From an uncultured Oscillospiraceae bacterium (GTDB lineage Bacteria; Bacillota; Clostridia; Oscillospirales; Acutalibacteraceae): 32,921 nucleotides of DNA. The translations under genes were made by a program, and so were the position numbers. The stretch's first letter is position 1. Each line of letters opens with the position of its first letter. Location of the stretch: contig CABSLQ010000035.1 of NCBI GenBank assembly GCA_902478605.1, positions 1 to 32,921 on the forward strand, written 5' to 3'. A model generated the notes under the pieces. It had not been told where the DNA came from, ran no database searches, and was given only the letters and a program-made list of their open reading frames with translations. Shown piece by piece: positions 22,569 to 30,050 of the stretch.

Positions 22569-24295
22569 CAGACCATCGCCCCTTTCTTCTGGGTGGCGCA
22601 GACTTCCGCGTAAATGGCACTGCGCGCGAGCAGTTCGCTGTGCGTCCCCACATCCTGTATCCGCCCTTCATCCAATACGACGATTTGATCCGCTTCCTCG
22701 ATGGAGCTGATGCGCTGCGCGATGAGGATCTTGGTGGTGTCACGCAGCTCAGCCTGCATCCGCTCCCGGATGAGCGCCTCGGTGGCGGTATCCACCGCGC
22801 TGGTGGAATCATCGAAAATCAGCACCCGCGGATGCTTGAGCAGTGCCCGCGCGATGCAGAGCCGCTGCTTCTGCCCGCCCGAAACGCCGGCGCCGCCCTG
22901 GCCGAGCCGGGTTTCATAGCCGTCGGGCAGCGCGCGGATGAATTCGTCCGCACAGGCGATATGGCAGGCCCAGTCCAGCTCCTCCTGCCCGGCCGCTTCA
23001 TTCCCCCACAGCAGGTTCTCCCGGATGGTGCCGGAAAACAGCGTGTTCTTCTGCAGCACCATGCCCACCGCGTCGCGCAGATGCCGCAGAGGATATTCCC
23101 GCACATCCCGTCCGTCGATGGTCAGGCGGCCGGCAGACACATCGTACAGCCGGGGAATCAGCTGCACAAGCGAGGTCTTGGCCGAACCGGTCCCGCCGAG
23201 GATCCCCACCGTCTGCCCCGCCTGAATACGCAGCGTAATATCCGACAGGACATATTCCTCCGCCGACGCGGCATACTTGAAATACACGTGATCAAAGGCA
23301 ATCTCGCCCCGCAGTACCCGCGCGCCGTTCTCTTCGACGGACCGGATATCCGGCTCCTCTTCGAGCACCTCGCGGATGCGCGCCGCGGAGGTCATCGACC
23401 GGGTCAGCATCATGAACACATTCGAGATCATCATGAGGGAATTGAGTATCTGCATCACGTAGCTCAAAAAGCCGGTGAGCTTGCCGACCTGCAGCGTGCC
23501 GGCCATGATCATGCCGCCGCCGAACCACAGAATGGCCACGATGGTGGCATACATCACCAGCTGAAAGCAGGGCGTGTTCAGCGCCGCAAAATGAAACGCG
23601 CGCGTGGAGCTTTCCTGAAATTCCCCGTTGACCTCCCGAAACTTCTCGCTTTCGTGATCGCCGCGCACAAAGGATTTGACCACCCGAATAGCCATCAGGT
23701 TCTCCTGCACGACGGAGTTGACCCGATCCAGCGCCCGCTGCATGCGGCCGAAGGCCGGGCGCAGCGACCGCAGAATACAGAAGAGTCCGGCCGCCAGCAG
23801 CGGAATCGCGACCGCAAACACCAGTGCCAGCCGGGCGCTGAGCAGGACCGACATGGTGAGCGCCATGAGCAGCATGACCGGGCCGCGTACCAGCGGCCGT
23901 ATGCCGTTGCAGATCGCATTCTGCAGCACGGTTACATCGTTTGTCAGCCGGGTGACCAGCGAGGAGGTGTGAAACCGATCGATATTGGAAAAGGAATAGG
24001 CCTGCACCTTCTCGTATTCCGCCCGGCGCAGCTCGGCGCCGAAGCCCTGCCCGGCCAAGGCGGCAAAGCGCGCATACGCCGCGCCAAGCGCCAGTGAAAT
24101 CAGCGCACAGGCAACCATCAGCGCCCCCCTCTGCAAGATGTATCCCGTGTCATGGTTCTTGACCCCGACATCGATGATGTTGGCCATGAGCAGCGGGATG
24201 ATCAGCTCAAACACGCCTTCGAGAATCACACAGACGACACTGATTATGAAATATTTTTTATAACGGCCAAAATAGCCCCAGAATTCTCTGAGCAT
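22568..24295 (-). CDS. ABC exporter half-transporter with the degenerate ATP motifs (575 aa)
   Basis: Partner of the downstream exporter gene with the same architecture. Walker A reads GGTGSAKTS (about 367-375), the signature VSGGQ is canonical (471-475), but Walker B is IFDDS (catalytic Glu replaced by Asp, about 496) and the H-loop His is Gln (IAQRISS, about 527). Combined with LSQGQ in the partner, one composite ATP site is consensus and the other degenerate, as in BmrCD and TM287/288. ATG 24295 is used: GGAGG lies six bases upstream, whereas the GTG at 24301 directly abuts that site. Lies 17 bases after the MarR gene, so the regulator and exporter are one operon. Confidence 0.9.
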   Translation of the reverse strand: MLREFWGYFGRYKKYFIISVVCVILEGVFELIIPLLMANIIDVGVKNHDTGYILQRGALMVACALISLALGAAYARFAALAGQGFGAELRRAEYEKVQAYSFSNIDRFHTSSLVTRLTNDVTVLQNAICNGIRPLVRGPVMLLMALTMSVLLSARLALVFAVAIPLLAAGLFCILRSLRPAFGRMQRALDRVNSVVQENLMAIRVVKSFVRGDHESEKFREVNGEFQESSTRAFHFAALNTPCFQLVMYATIVAILWFGGGMIMAGTLQVGKLTGFLSYVMQILNSLMMISNVFMMLTRSMTSAARIREVLEEEPDIRSVEENGARVLRGEIAFDHVYFKYAASAEEYVLSDITLRIQAGQTVGILGGTGSAKTSLVQLIPRLYDVSAGRLTIDGRDVREYPLRHLRDAVGMVLQKNTLFSGTIRENLLWGNEAAGQEELDWACHIACADEFIRALPDGYETRLGQGGAGVSGGQKQRLCIARALLKHPRVLIFDDSTSAVDTATEALIRERMQAELRDTTKILIAQRISSIEEADQIVVLDEGRIQDVGTHSELLARSAIYAEVCATQKKGAMV

Positions 24296-24312
24296 ATCCA
24301 CCCTCCCGCTTT

Positions 24313-24753
24313 TTAAGCGTTTGTTCCGTCAATATCCCGGCCGGTCAGATTGAAGTACAGGCGCCGCAGATACCCTCCAAACCGCTCCTTTTCCTCTTCG
24401 GAAAAATCCTGCAGCCCCTTTGCCTCCACGGCGGAGCAGAGCTCCTGCCATCCGGCGTAGGCCTCGCGCCCCTTTTCGGTGATGCTCACCGAAGCGGCGC
24501 GCCGGCGCTCGCCCTCACCGCCGCGGCGGATCAGCCCGTTCTGCTCCATCGTATCCAGCATTTTGGACACGGTCGCCGGCTGGATATCGCACAAAGCCGC
24601 CAGTTCCTTCTGCATGCAGCCGTCCCGCTCCAGCAGCCGGTTGAGTATCTTGGGCTGTCCCGGGGACAGCCCAAGGGCCGGCATGCCCGGCCGCAGCGTG
24701 TTTTTTTGTGCACGATACGCCCGCGTCAACAATAAATAAAAGGATGGTTTCAT
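24313..24753 (-). CDS. MarR-family transcriptional regulator (146 aa)
   Basis: A winged-helix repressor of the MarR family. MQKELAALCDIQPATVSKMLDTMEQNGLIRR (about residues 48-78) is the HTH with recognition helix, followed by the wing ERRRAASVSITEKGREAY. The helices at both ends make the dimer interface. It is the first gene of the operon for the two ABC subunits, so it most likely represses its own operon and releases on binding a substrate of the pump. The start is ATG 24753, with GAGGTG nine bases upstream; the alternative GTG lies within that site. Confidence 0.88.
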   Translation of the reverse strand: MKPSFYLLLTRAYRAQKNTLRPGMPALGLSPGQPKILNRLLERDGCMQKELAALCDIQPATVSKMLDTMEQNGLIRRGGEGERRRAASVSITEKGREAYAGWQELCSAVEAKGLQDFSEEEKERFGGYLRRLYFNLTGRDIDGTNA

Positions 24754-24789
24754 GCGGCACACCTCGTTCCGGTATCAACAGTCTGTTGA

Positions 24790-24832
24790 TTTGTATGCAA
24801 ATAATTCGCATGCAAACTGTTAGCATACGAAT
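24790..24832 (-). promoter_or_regulatory. Operator-like half-sites for the MarR regulator
   Basis: Three related half-sites occur in a row: TTTGTATGC (24790-24798), ATTCGCATGC with its complement GCATGCAAA (24804-24816), and GCATACGAAT (24823-24832). The last two form a 10-bp inverted repeat with one mismatch and a 9-base gap. The first two also form an inverted repeat with one mismatch. They start directly after the -10 box, over the probable transcription start, so binding would block initiation. Confidence 0.6.
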
Positions 24833-24859
24833 TATAAAGGCGAATGGTGTTCTTGTCAA
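24831..24859 (-). promoter_or_regulatory. Consensus promoter of the marR-ABC operon
   Basis: On the minus strand TTGACA (24859-24854), exactly 17 bp and TATAAT (24836-24831): both boxes match consensus perfectly. Such a strong promoter would need tight repression, consistent with the operator-like repeats next to it. Confidence 0.9.
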
Positions 24860-24972
24860 GCGGTTTCCTTAATAAGGATCTGTCTTTCCTTCATAACCTT
24901 CCTGCAAAATCGTCATACTAAGGCCGGAACAACATGCAGGTGGGAGATGTAGGAAGGAAGGGACCGGTACGT

Positions 24973-25416
24973 ATGAAGAAAAGGCAGCGGCTCGTTGTAT
25001 GTATGCTGGCGCTCATTTGGCTTACGGGCTGTGACGCGCAGGAAAAAGCGGCGGATAATGAGGGGCGCACCGCATCCGCCGTATACCATACGCTTTCCTG
25101 TTATGAGGCCAAAGCCCGGATGGAAGAGGGAAATGCCGTGGTGGTGGATGTGCGGGAAGCCGAAGACTATACCAACGAGCATATTCCGGGGGCCGTCAAC
25201 ATTCCGTTGGAGACTATAGGGCAGGAACCCCCGCCCTCGCTGCGCGACAAAAATGCGGTTCTGCTTCTGTATTGCCGCACCGGCGAGCGCAGCCGGCAGG
25301 CAGCGGACAAATTGGTCGCCTTGGGTTATACGCAGGTATACGATTTCGGCGGCATCCTTTATTGGCCTTATGAAACCGAAGGCGGTGCGTCGGAAAGAGG
25401 AACGCCCCTTCGCTGA
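24973..25416 (+). CDS. Rhodanese-domain lipoprotein (147 aa)
   Basis: An extracytoplasmic lipoprotein. The signal peptide ends in the lipobox LTGC (C20 would be lipidated), followed by a single rhodanese domain: VVVDVREAEDYTNEHIPGAVNIPL and the active-site loop YCRTGERS with C101. The loop has the six residues typical of sulfur transfer. Possible roles are thiosulfate or persulfide handling at the cell surface. ATG 24973 is chosen because the signal peptide begins there; AAGGAAGGG lies upstream at rather long spacing. Single gene, divergent from the marR operon. The promoter is unclear. Confidence 0.87.
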   Translation: MKKRQRLVVCMLALIWLTGCDAQEKAADNEGRTASAVYHTLSCYEAKARMEEGNAVVVDVREAEDYTNEHIPGAVNIPLETIGQEPPPSLRDKNAVLLLYCRTGERSRQAADKLVALGYTQVYDFGGILYWPYETEGGASERGTPLR

Positions 25417-25445
25417 CCATGCAGCCCGCAATTCTTTTTTAAGCC

Positions 25446-25473
25446 TTGTTTTTTTAGCTCGCTCTGTTATACT
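25446..25473 (+). promoter_or_regulatory. Promoter of the UroD-family gene
   Basis: TTGTTT (25446-25451), 16 bp and TATACT (25468-25473), with TG one base before the -10 (extended). About 40 bases before the start codon. Confidence 0.65.
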
Positions 25474-25512
25474 GAGGGTACCCACTTCATGTGATAAAGG
25501 AGAGAGCGCATC

Positions 25513-26475
25513 ATGACGTCGCGCGAGCTGGTTATCCAAACCATCCGGGGAGAAAATCCGGGCCGCACACCCGTTTACGGCTGGGTCGAGGCCAATCTGC
25601 GCGAACCGATTTCCGCCAAATACGGAAGCGTTGCCGCCTTTGAGGATCACTACGGTTACGATTTGGCCCATATCTTCGGCGGACCGACACCCTATGCGCA
25701 GGAAATCTACGATCGCCAGGCCGCCGGCGAAGAAATCACGCCCGAGCTGCTCCTGTCCTATCCCCTCAATCCGGTGAACGATATGGCCGATTACGCCGAT
25801 ATCGTGGCCAGCCTGCGGCACCACCGGGCGCGCGATCGGTTTTGCTATCTGCAGACCAACGGCATCTTCGAATGCCTCAACGCCCCCTTCGGCATCGAAA
25901 ACCATCTGCTGTATATGGCGCTTTATCCCGACGAGCTGCGCGAGGTGTATCGCCGGCAGGCGGAGTGGAACCGCCAGTTTGCCCTCAATGCCATCGAGCT
26001 TGGCGTGGACATGATCCACGTATCGGACGACTGGGGCTCGCAGAATGCCCTGCTGTTCAGCCCGCAAATGTGGTGGGATACCATTTACCCGTATCATAAG
26101 ATAACGGCGGACGCGGTGAAAAAGGCCGGCTGCTTCCTCAGCCTCCACTCGGACGGCTGTATCCAGTCGGTGCTCGACGGGGTATGCGATCTGGGCTTTC
26201 ACGTGGTGCATCCCTGGCAGGAGGCGGCCGGTATGCCGTATTCCCTGTTTCTCGAACAATACGCCGATAAATTTGCCATCATGGGCGGCATCTGTATCCA
26301 GACGCTGCTCGGCTTCGGCGACTACGACCGGCTGGAAAAGGAAATCCGCCGGGTGTTCGGCCTGCTCCAAGGCAAACGCTGGATCTGCTGCACCACCCAC
26401 TTTGTACAGGATCACTGCTCGCTGGAAGAACTGGAATTCGCTTACGATCGCATCGTCAAGCTGGCGCGGGGGTAA
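25513..26475 (+). CDS. Uroporphyrinogen decarboxylase family protein, MtaA/CmuA-like (320 aa)
   Basis: A UroD-fold TIM-barrel protein. Matches are spread along its length: SRELVIQTIRGENPGRTPV at the start, ELGVDMIHVSDDWGSQNALLFSP in the middle and GCFLSLHSDGCIQ, where MtaA-type enzymes carry a histidine of the metal site, then VHPWQEAAGM and GGICIQTLLGF. In the UroD/MtaA group such proteins either decarboxylate uroporphyrinogen or move methyl groups between corrinoid proteins and thiols. Lack of nearby haem genes and the HSDGC motif favour the methyltransferase-like group, but no corrinoid protein is adjacent. A ribosome binding site (AAAGGAGAG) precedes ATG. Confidence 0.8.
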   Translation: MTSRELVIQTIRGENPGRTPVYGWVEANLREPISAKYGSVAAFEDHYGYDLAHIFGGPTPYAQEIYDRQAAGEEITPELLLSYPLNPVNDMADYADIVASLRHHRARDRFCYLQTNGIFECLNAPFGIENHLLYMALYPDELREVYRRQAEWNRQFALNAIELGVDMIHVSDDWGSQNALLFSPQMWWDTIYPYHKITADAVKKAGCFLSLHSDGCIQSVLDGVCDLGFHVVHPWQEAAGMPYSLFLEQYADKFAIMGGICIQTLLGFGDYDRLEKEIRRVFGLLQGKRWICCTTHFVQDHCSLEELEFAYDRIVKLARG

Positions 26476-26482
26476 ATATTTC

Positions 26483-26731
26483 GTGAAGCGAATTAAACAG
26501 CTCTGTATCGTCCTGGCTGTTAGCTTTATCCTGACCGTCATATTGATCATGGCTACGCCGCTGAGAGAAAAGGCCGTCATTCTTTGGTGTGCTTTCTACC
26601 TTGGAACGATTTTCTGGTTTTTCTCCGCCAGGCTTTACGACAAACGCCATGTTCCGGATGATAATGACGAATACGATGAGAATTTTGATGTGGATGCTTA
26701 TTACGAAGAGCATCCACCAGAAGAGAAATAG
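26483..26731 (+). CDS. Small membrane protein with acidic tail (82 aa)
   Basis: 82 residues starting at GTG 26483 (MKRIKQLC). Two hydrophobic helices (about 7-25 and 31-47), a short basic turn, and a strongly acidic, Tyr-rich tail (DDNDEYDENFDVDAYYEEHPPEE). Its base composition is more AT-rich than its neighbours. It starts seven bases after the UroD-family stop and is followed by a terminator, so it is probably cotranscribed. The ribosome binding site (GGGGG) is weak. No family recognised. Confidence 0.55.
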   Translation: MKRIKQLCIVLAVSFILTVILIMATPLREKAVILWCAFYLGTIFWFFSARLYDKRHVPDDNDEYDENFDVDAYYEEHPPEEK

Positions 26732-26798
26732 ATCCAGCGAGGTCCGCCCGATGGTTGCCGTCGTTGGGTGACGCCATTCCACCTCTTAAAAACATCTC

Positions 26799-26836
26799 GG
26801 GGCCGCCGTCCAATCGGACGGCGGCCCCTTCTTTTT
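26799..26836. terminator. Two-way intrinsic terminator
   Basis: GGGGCCGCCGTCC (26799-26811) pairs perfectly with GGACGGCGGCCCC (26816-26828) around AATC. TTCTTTTT follows on the plus strand, and on the minus strand the stem is followed by GAGATGTTTTT. It ends both the small membrane-protein message and the gatB end of the aspS operon. Confidence 0.88.
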
Positions 26837-26837
26837 G

Positions 26838-28247
26838 TTATTGCAGCTTGTCTTTGAGCATCTTTTCCGCCAGCACGGCGTCCGCGCTGCCCCGCGTGGC
26901 GCGCATAATGCCGCCGACCAGCGCCTTGAGCGCCTTCTCCTTGCCGGCACGGTAGTCCTTGACGGCATTCGGGTTTTCGGCGATGACCTGGTCGCACAGG
27001 GCGGCCAGCGCGCCTTCATCGATCCCGGCCATATCCTCCTCGCTGACCAGCTCACCCACCGGCTTGCCGGTATCCAGCATCTTCTCCAGCGTGGATTTCG
27101 CCAGATTCATCCGCAGCTTGCCGTCGTCGATGAGCCGCACCAGCTCGTTCAGATACGAAGCGGGTATGGCGATTTCACACGCTTCCTTGTCCGCATCGGT
27201 CACCAGGCGGCGGAATATCTGCCCGATGATGAAGTTGGATACCGTCTTGGGGGTGACGCCCTGCGCCGCCTCTTCAAAATACTCCGCGACCTTGCGGTAT
27301 TTGACGATAAGCCCCGCGTCCGCGGCGGGAATCCCCCACTCCTGCGTATACCGCGCCAGCCGGCTGTCGGGCAGCTCGGGCAGGGCGGCGCGGACAGCCT
27401 CGATCTCCTCCGGCGTGGTGGCGATGGTCACGAGATCCGGCTCGCGGAAATAGCGGTAATCGTCCGCATCCTCCTTGCCGCGCATGCTCTCGGTGATGTC
27501 CAGCGCGTCGTCGTACCGGCGGGTTTCCTGTATGACCTCCTCGCCGCTCTCGATGAGATCGATCTGGCGGTCCACCTCGTACGCCACCGCCTTTTCGATA
27601 AAGGTGAAGGAGTTCATATTCTTGATTTCCGTGCGGGTGCCGAGCACATCGGAGCCCGCCGGGCGCACCGACACGTTCACGTCGCAGCGCATCGACCCCT
27701 CCTGCATTTTGCAGTCGGACACGCCGATGTATTTCATCATCAGCTGCAGCTTTTCGAGATATTCCCGGATCTCCTCCACGCTGCGGATATCCGGCTCGGT
27801 CACGATTTCGATGAGCGGCACGCCGCCCCGGTTATAGTCCACAAAGGTATCCCCCCGGGTATGCACCAGCTTGCCCGCGTCCTCCTCAATATGGATGCGG
27901 GTGATGCGGATGCGTTTGCCCGAGGACAGCTCGATATACCCGTGCTCGCACAGCGGCTTGTCATACTGGGAAATCTGGTACGCCTTGGGCAGATCGGGAT
28001 ACACATAGTTCTTGCGGTCCATCTTGGACACCGTGTTGATGGTGCAGTTGGTCACCAGCCCCGCCATCATGGCGTAGTGCACCACCTCGCGGTTGAGCTT
28101 GGGCAGTGTGCCGGGCAGCCCGATGCATATGGGGCAGCAGTGGGTGTTCGGCTCGCTGCCGAAGGCGGTGGTGCAGCCGCAGAAAATCTTGGTTTTGGTG
28201 GACAGCTCGATATGGGTTTCCAGCCCCGCTACCATTTCGTATTTCAT
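26838..28247 (-). CDS. gatB: Aspartyl/glutamyl-tRNA(Asn/Gln) amidotransferase subunit B (469 aa)
   Basis: The kinase/transamidase subunit of GatCAB that converts Asp-tRNA-Asn (and Glu-tRNA-Gln) to the amide form. YEMVAGLETHIELSTKTKIFCGC at the N-terminus, the zinc cysteines C23, C25, C38 and C41 (CCPICIGLPG), the cradle domain and the C-terminal YqeY-like tail (VGGIMRATRGSADAVLAEKMLKDKL) are all present at normal length. ATG 28247 overlaps the gatA stop (ATGA), so translation is coupled. Last gene of the aspS operon. Confidence 0.96.
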   Translation of the reverse strand: MKYEMVAGLETHIELSTKTKIFCGCTTAFGSEPNTHCCPICIGLPGTLPKLNREVVHYAMMAGLVTNCTINTVSKMDRKNYVYPDLPKAYQISQYDKPLCEHGYIELSSGKRIRITRIHIEEDAGKLVHTRGDTFVDYNRGGVPLIEIVTEPDIRSVEEIREYLEKLQLMMKYIGVSDCKMQEGSMRCDVNVSVRPAGSDVLGTRTEIKNMNSFTFIEKAVAYEVDRQIDLIESGEEVIQETRRYDDALDITESMRGKEDADDYRYFREPDLVTIATTPEEIEAVRAALPELPDSRLARYTQEWGIPAADAGLIVKYRKVAEYFEEAAQGVTPKTVSNFIIGQIFRRLVTDADKEACEIAIPASYLNELVRLIDDGKLRMNLAKSTLEKMLDTGKPVGELVSEEDMAGIDEGALAALCDQVIAENPNAVKDYRAGKEKALKALVGGIMRATRGSADAVLAEKMLKDKLQ

Positions 28248-29701
28248 GCGCTCACCCCCAGGGATACCGGGCGGAGCAGCTCGCCCGCCGCCCGCTCGTA
28301 CTGATACGCCGCATTCAGAATGCGGCCCTCTTCAAAATGGTTGCCGATGAGCTGCATGCCGATGGGCAGGCCGGCCGCGTCCATACCGCAGGGCAGCGAC
28401 ACGGCGGGAAGGCCGGCGATGTTGACCGGCACGGTGCAGATATCGGTCATATAGGTTTCGATGGGATCCTTCGCGCTGACATTCTCCTCAAACGCCGTCA
28501 TGGGCACCGTCGGCGCGAGAATCACATCACAGGCAGCAAACGCCCGTGAGAACGCCTCCACAATGGCACCGCGCAGGTTATGCGCCTTTTTGTAGTAGGC
28601 GTCGTAGTACCCCGAGCTGAGCACATAGGTGCCCAGCAGGATGCGCCGCTTGACCTCCTCGCCGAAGCCCTCGCTGCGCGTTTTGCAGATCATGTCGTTG
28701 ATGTCGTCGTAATGCGGCGCGCGGTACCCGTACCGAATGCCGTCGTACCGCCCCAGATTGGAGGAGGCCTCCGCGCACGCCAGAATATAATACACCGGCA
28801 GCGCATACTTCAGCTCGGGCAAATCGAAATGCACGATCACGGCGCCCAGCGACTCGTATACCTGCAGGGCGCCTTCCACCGCGGCCAGCACCTCGGGGCG
28901 CAGCCCCTCCATGTACTCTTTCGCCACCCCAATCTTCATGCCGCGGATATCCGCGCCGAGACCGGGCGCCGTGGGCGGGTTCACCCGCCCGCGGGAGGTG
29001 GAATCCATCGGATCGTATGCCGCAATCGCATCGTAGACGAGCGCCGCGTCCTCCACGGTGGAGGCGATCGGCCCGATCTGATCGAAGCTGGACGCGTAGG
29101 CTATCAGGCCAAAGCGGGACACCGCGCCGTACGTGGGCTTGAGCCCCACGATGCCGCAGAAGCTCGCCGGCTGCCGGATGGAGCCGCCCGTATCCGAACC
29201 GAGGCCGTAAACAGCCAGCCGGCCGCCCACCGCCGACGCCACGCCGCCCGAGCTGCCGCCCGCGACGTGCTTCAGGCTGTGCGGATTTTTGGCCCCGCCG
29301 AAGCAGGAGGTCTCACAGGAGGAGCCCATCGCGAACTCGTCCATGTTGGTCTTGCCCAGCAGCACGGCCCCCTGCTCCCGGAGCAGCTTCCACACCGTGG
29401 CGTCGTATATCGGCACATACCCCTCCAGAATTCTGGAACAGCAGGTGGTGGGGATGCCATCGGTGGATATATTGTCCTTCAGGGTCATCGGAATGCCCTC
29501 GAGAGGGGCCAGTTCCTCCCCGCGCGCGATTCGGTCATCCACCGCCCGCGCGGCAGCACGCGCCGTCTCCTCGGTGACATGGACATAGGCATTGAGCGCC
29601 CCGTTGTCGCGCGCAATCGCCTGCAAATATATATCGGTCAGCTCGGCGCAGGAAATTTCCTTCGCCGCCAGCCGATCGTGCCATTCCCGTATGGTTGCCA
29701 T
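28244..29701 (-). CDS. gatA: Aspartyl/glutamyl-tRNA(Asn/Gln) amidotransferase subunit A (485 aa)
   Basis: The amidase subunit of GatCAB. It hydrolyses glutamine and passes ammonia to GatB. The Ser-cisSer-Lys triad is present: K75 (TLKDN), S150 (AGGSSGG) and S174 (DTGGSIRQPA). FCGIVGLKPTYGAVSRFGLIAYASS is the usual core. Length is normal. It starts 16 bases after gatC and overlaps gatB by four bases. A ribosome binding site (GGGGGAGA) precedes ATG. Confidence 0.96.
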   Translation of the reverse strand: MATIREWHDRLAAKEISCAELTDIYLQAIARDNGALNAYVHVTEETARAAARAVDDRIARGEELAPLEGIPMTLKDNISTDGIPTTCCSRILEGYVPIYDATVWKLLREQGAVLLGKTNMDEFAMGSSCETSCFGGAKNPHSLKHVAGGSSGGVASAVGGRLAVYGLGSDTGGSIRQPASFCGIVGLKPTYGAVSRFGLIAYASSFDQIGPIASTVEDAALVYDAIAAYDPMDSTSRGRVNPPTAPGLGADIRGMKIGVAKEYMEGLRPEVLAAVEGALQVYESLGAVIVHFDLPELKYALPVYYILACAEASSNLGRYDGIRYGYRAPHYDDINDMICKTRSEGFGEEVKRRILLGTYVLSSGYYDAYYKKAHNLRGAIVEAFSRAFAACDVILAPTVPMTAFEENVSAKDPIETYMTDICTVPVNIAGLPAVSLPCGMDAAGLPIGMQLIGNHFEEGRILNAAYQYERAAGELLRPVSLGVSA

Positions 29702-29717
29702 CTTTCGTCTCCCCCTT

Positions 29718-29996
29718 CTACTGCCGTTTTTTGACGGGGAAAAACCCGTCCTCGCCGCCGTTCACATTGGCGAGAATGGCCTCACGGGGATAGGAGGGGA
29801 TCACCTCGTCCTCCCGGAATGCGTTTTCCAGACGGTTGATGTTGTCAAACTCCACGGCGGAGCTGTCCGCCGCGTTGATCGTGTCCGCAAAGGAAATGAT
29901 CTCCCCCATCGCTTCCGTCAGGGCGTCCAGCTCCTCCTCCGGAACGGACAGCTTGGCCAGCCTGGCGATTTTCAGCACGTCTTCTCGGGTTACCAT
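29718..29996 (-). CDS. gatC: Aspartyl/glutamyl-tRNA(Asn/Gln) amidotransferase subunit C (92 aa)
   Basis: The small bridging subunit that wraps GatA and GatB. VTREDVLKIARLAKLSVPEEELDALTEAMGEIISF is the two-helix start of the family, followed by an extended tail with VEFDNINRLENAFREDEVIPSYPREAILANV and a typical DGFFPVKK end. AAGGAGG lies six bases before ATG. It follows aspS by 54 bases containing a GC-rich hairpin. Confidence 0.95.
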   Translation of the reverse strand: MVTREDVLKIARLAKLSVPEEELDALTEAMGEIISFADTINAADSSAVEFDNINRLENAFREDEVIPSYPREAILANVNGGEDGFFPVKKRQ

Positions 29997-30018
29997 GCGC
30001 GTCCTCCTTATACAAATG

Positions 30019-30045
30019 CGCGCGGGGGCGCCCCGCCCCCGCGCG
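30019..30045. repeat. GC-only hairpin between aspS and gatC
   Basis: CGCGCGGGGGCG (30019-30030) pairs perfectly with CGCCCCCGCGCG (30034-30045) around CCC. No T tract follows on the operon strand, so it is unlikely to stop transcription. It may protect or punctuate the message between the synthetase and the amidotransferase genes. Confidence 0.6.
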
Positions 30046-30050
30046 ATACA

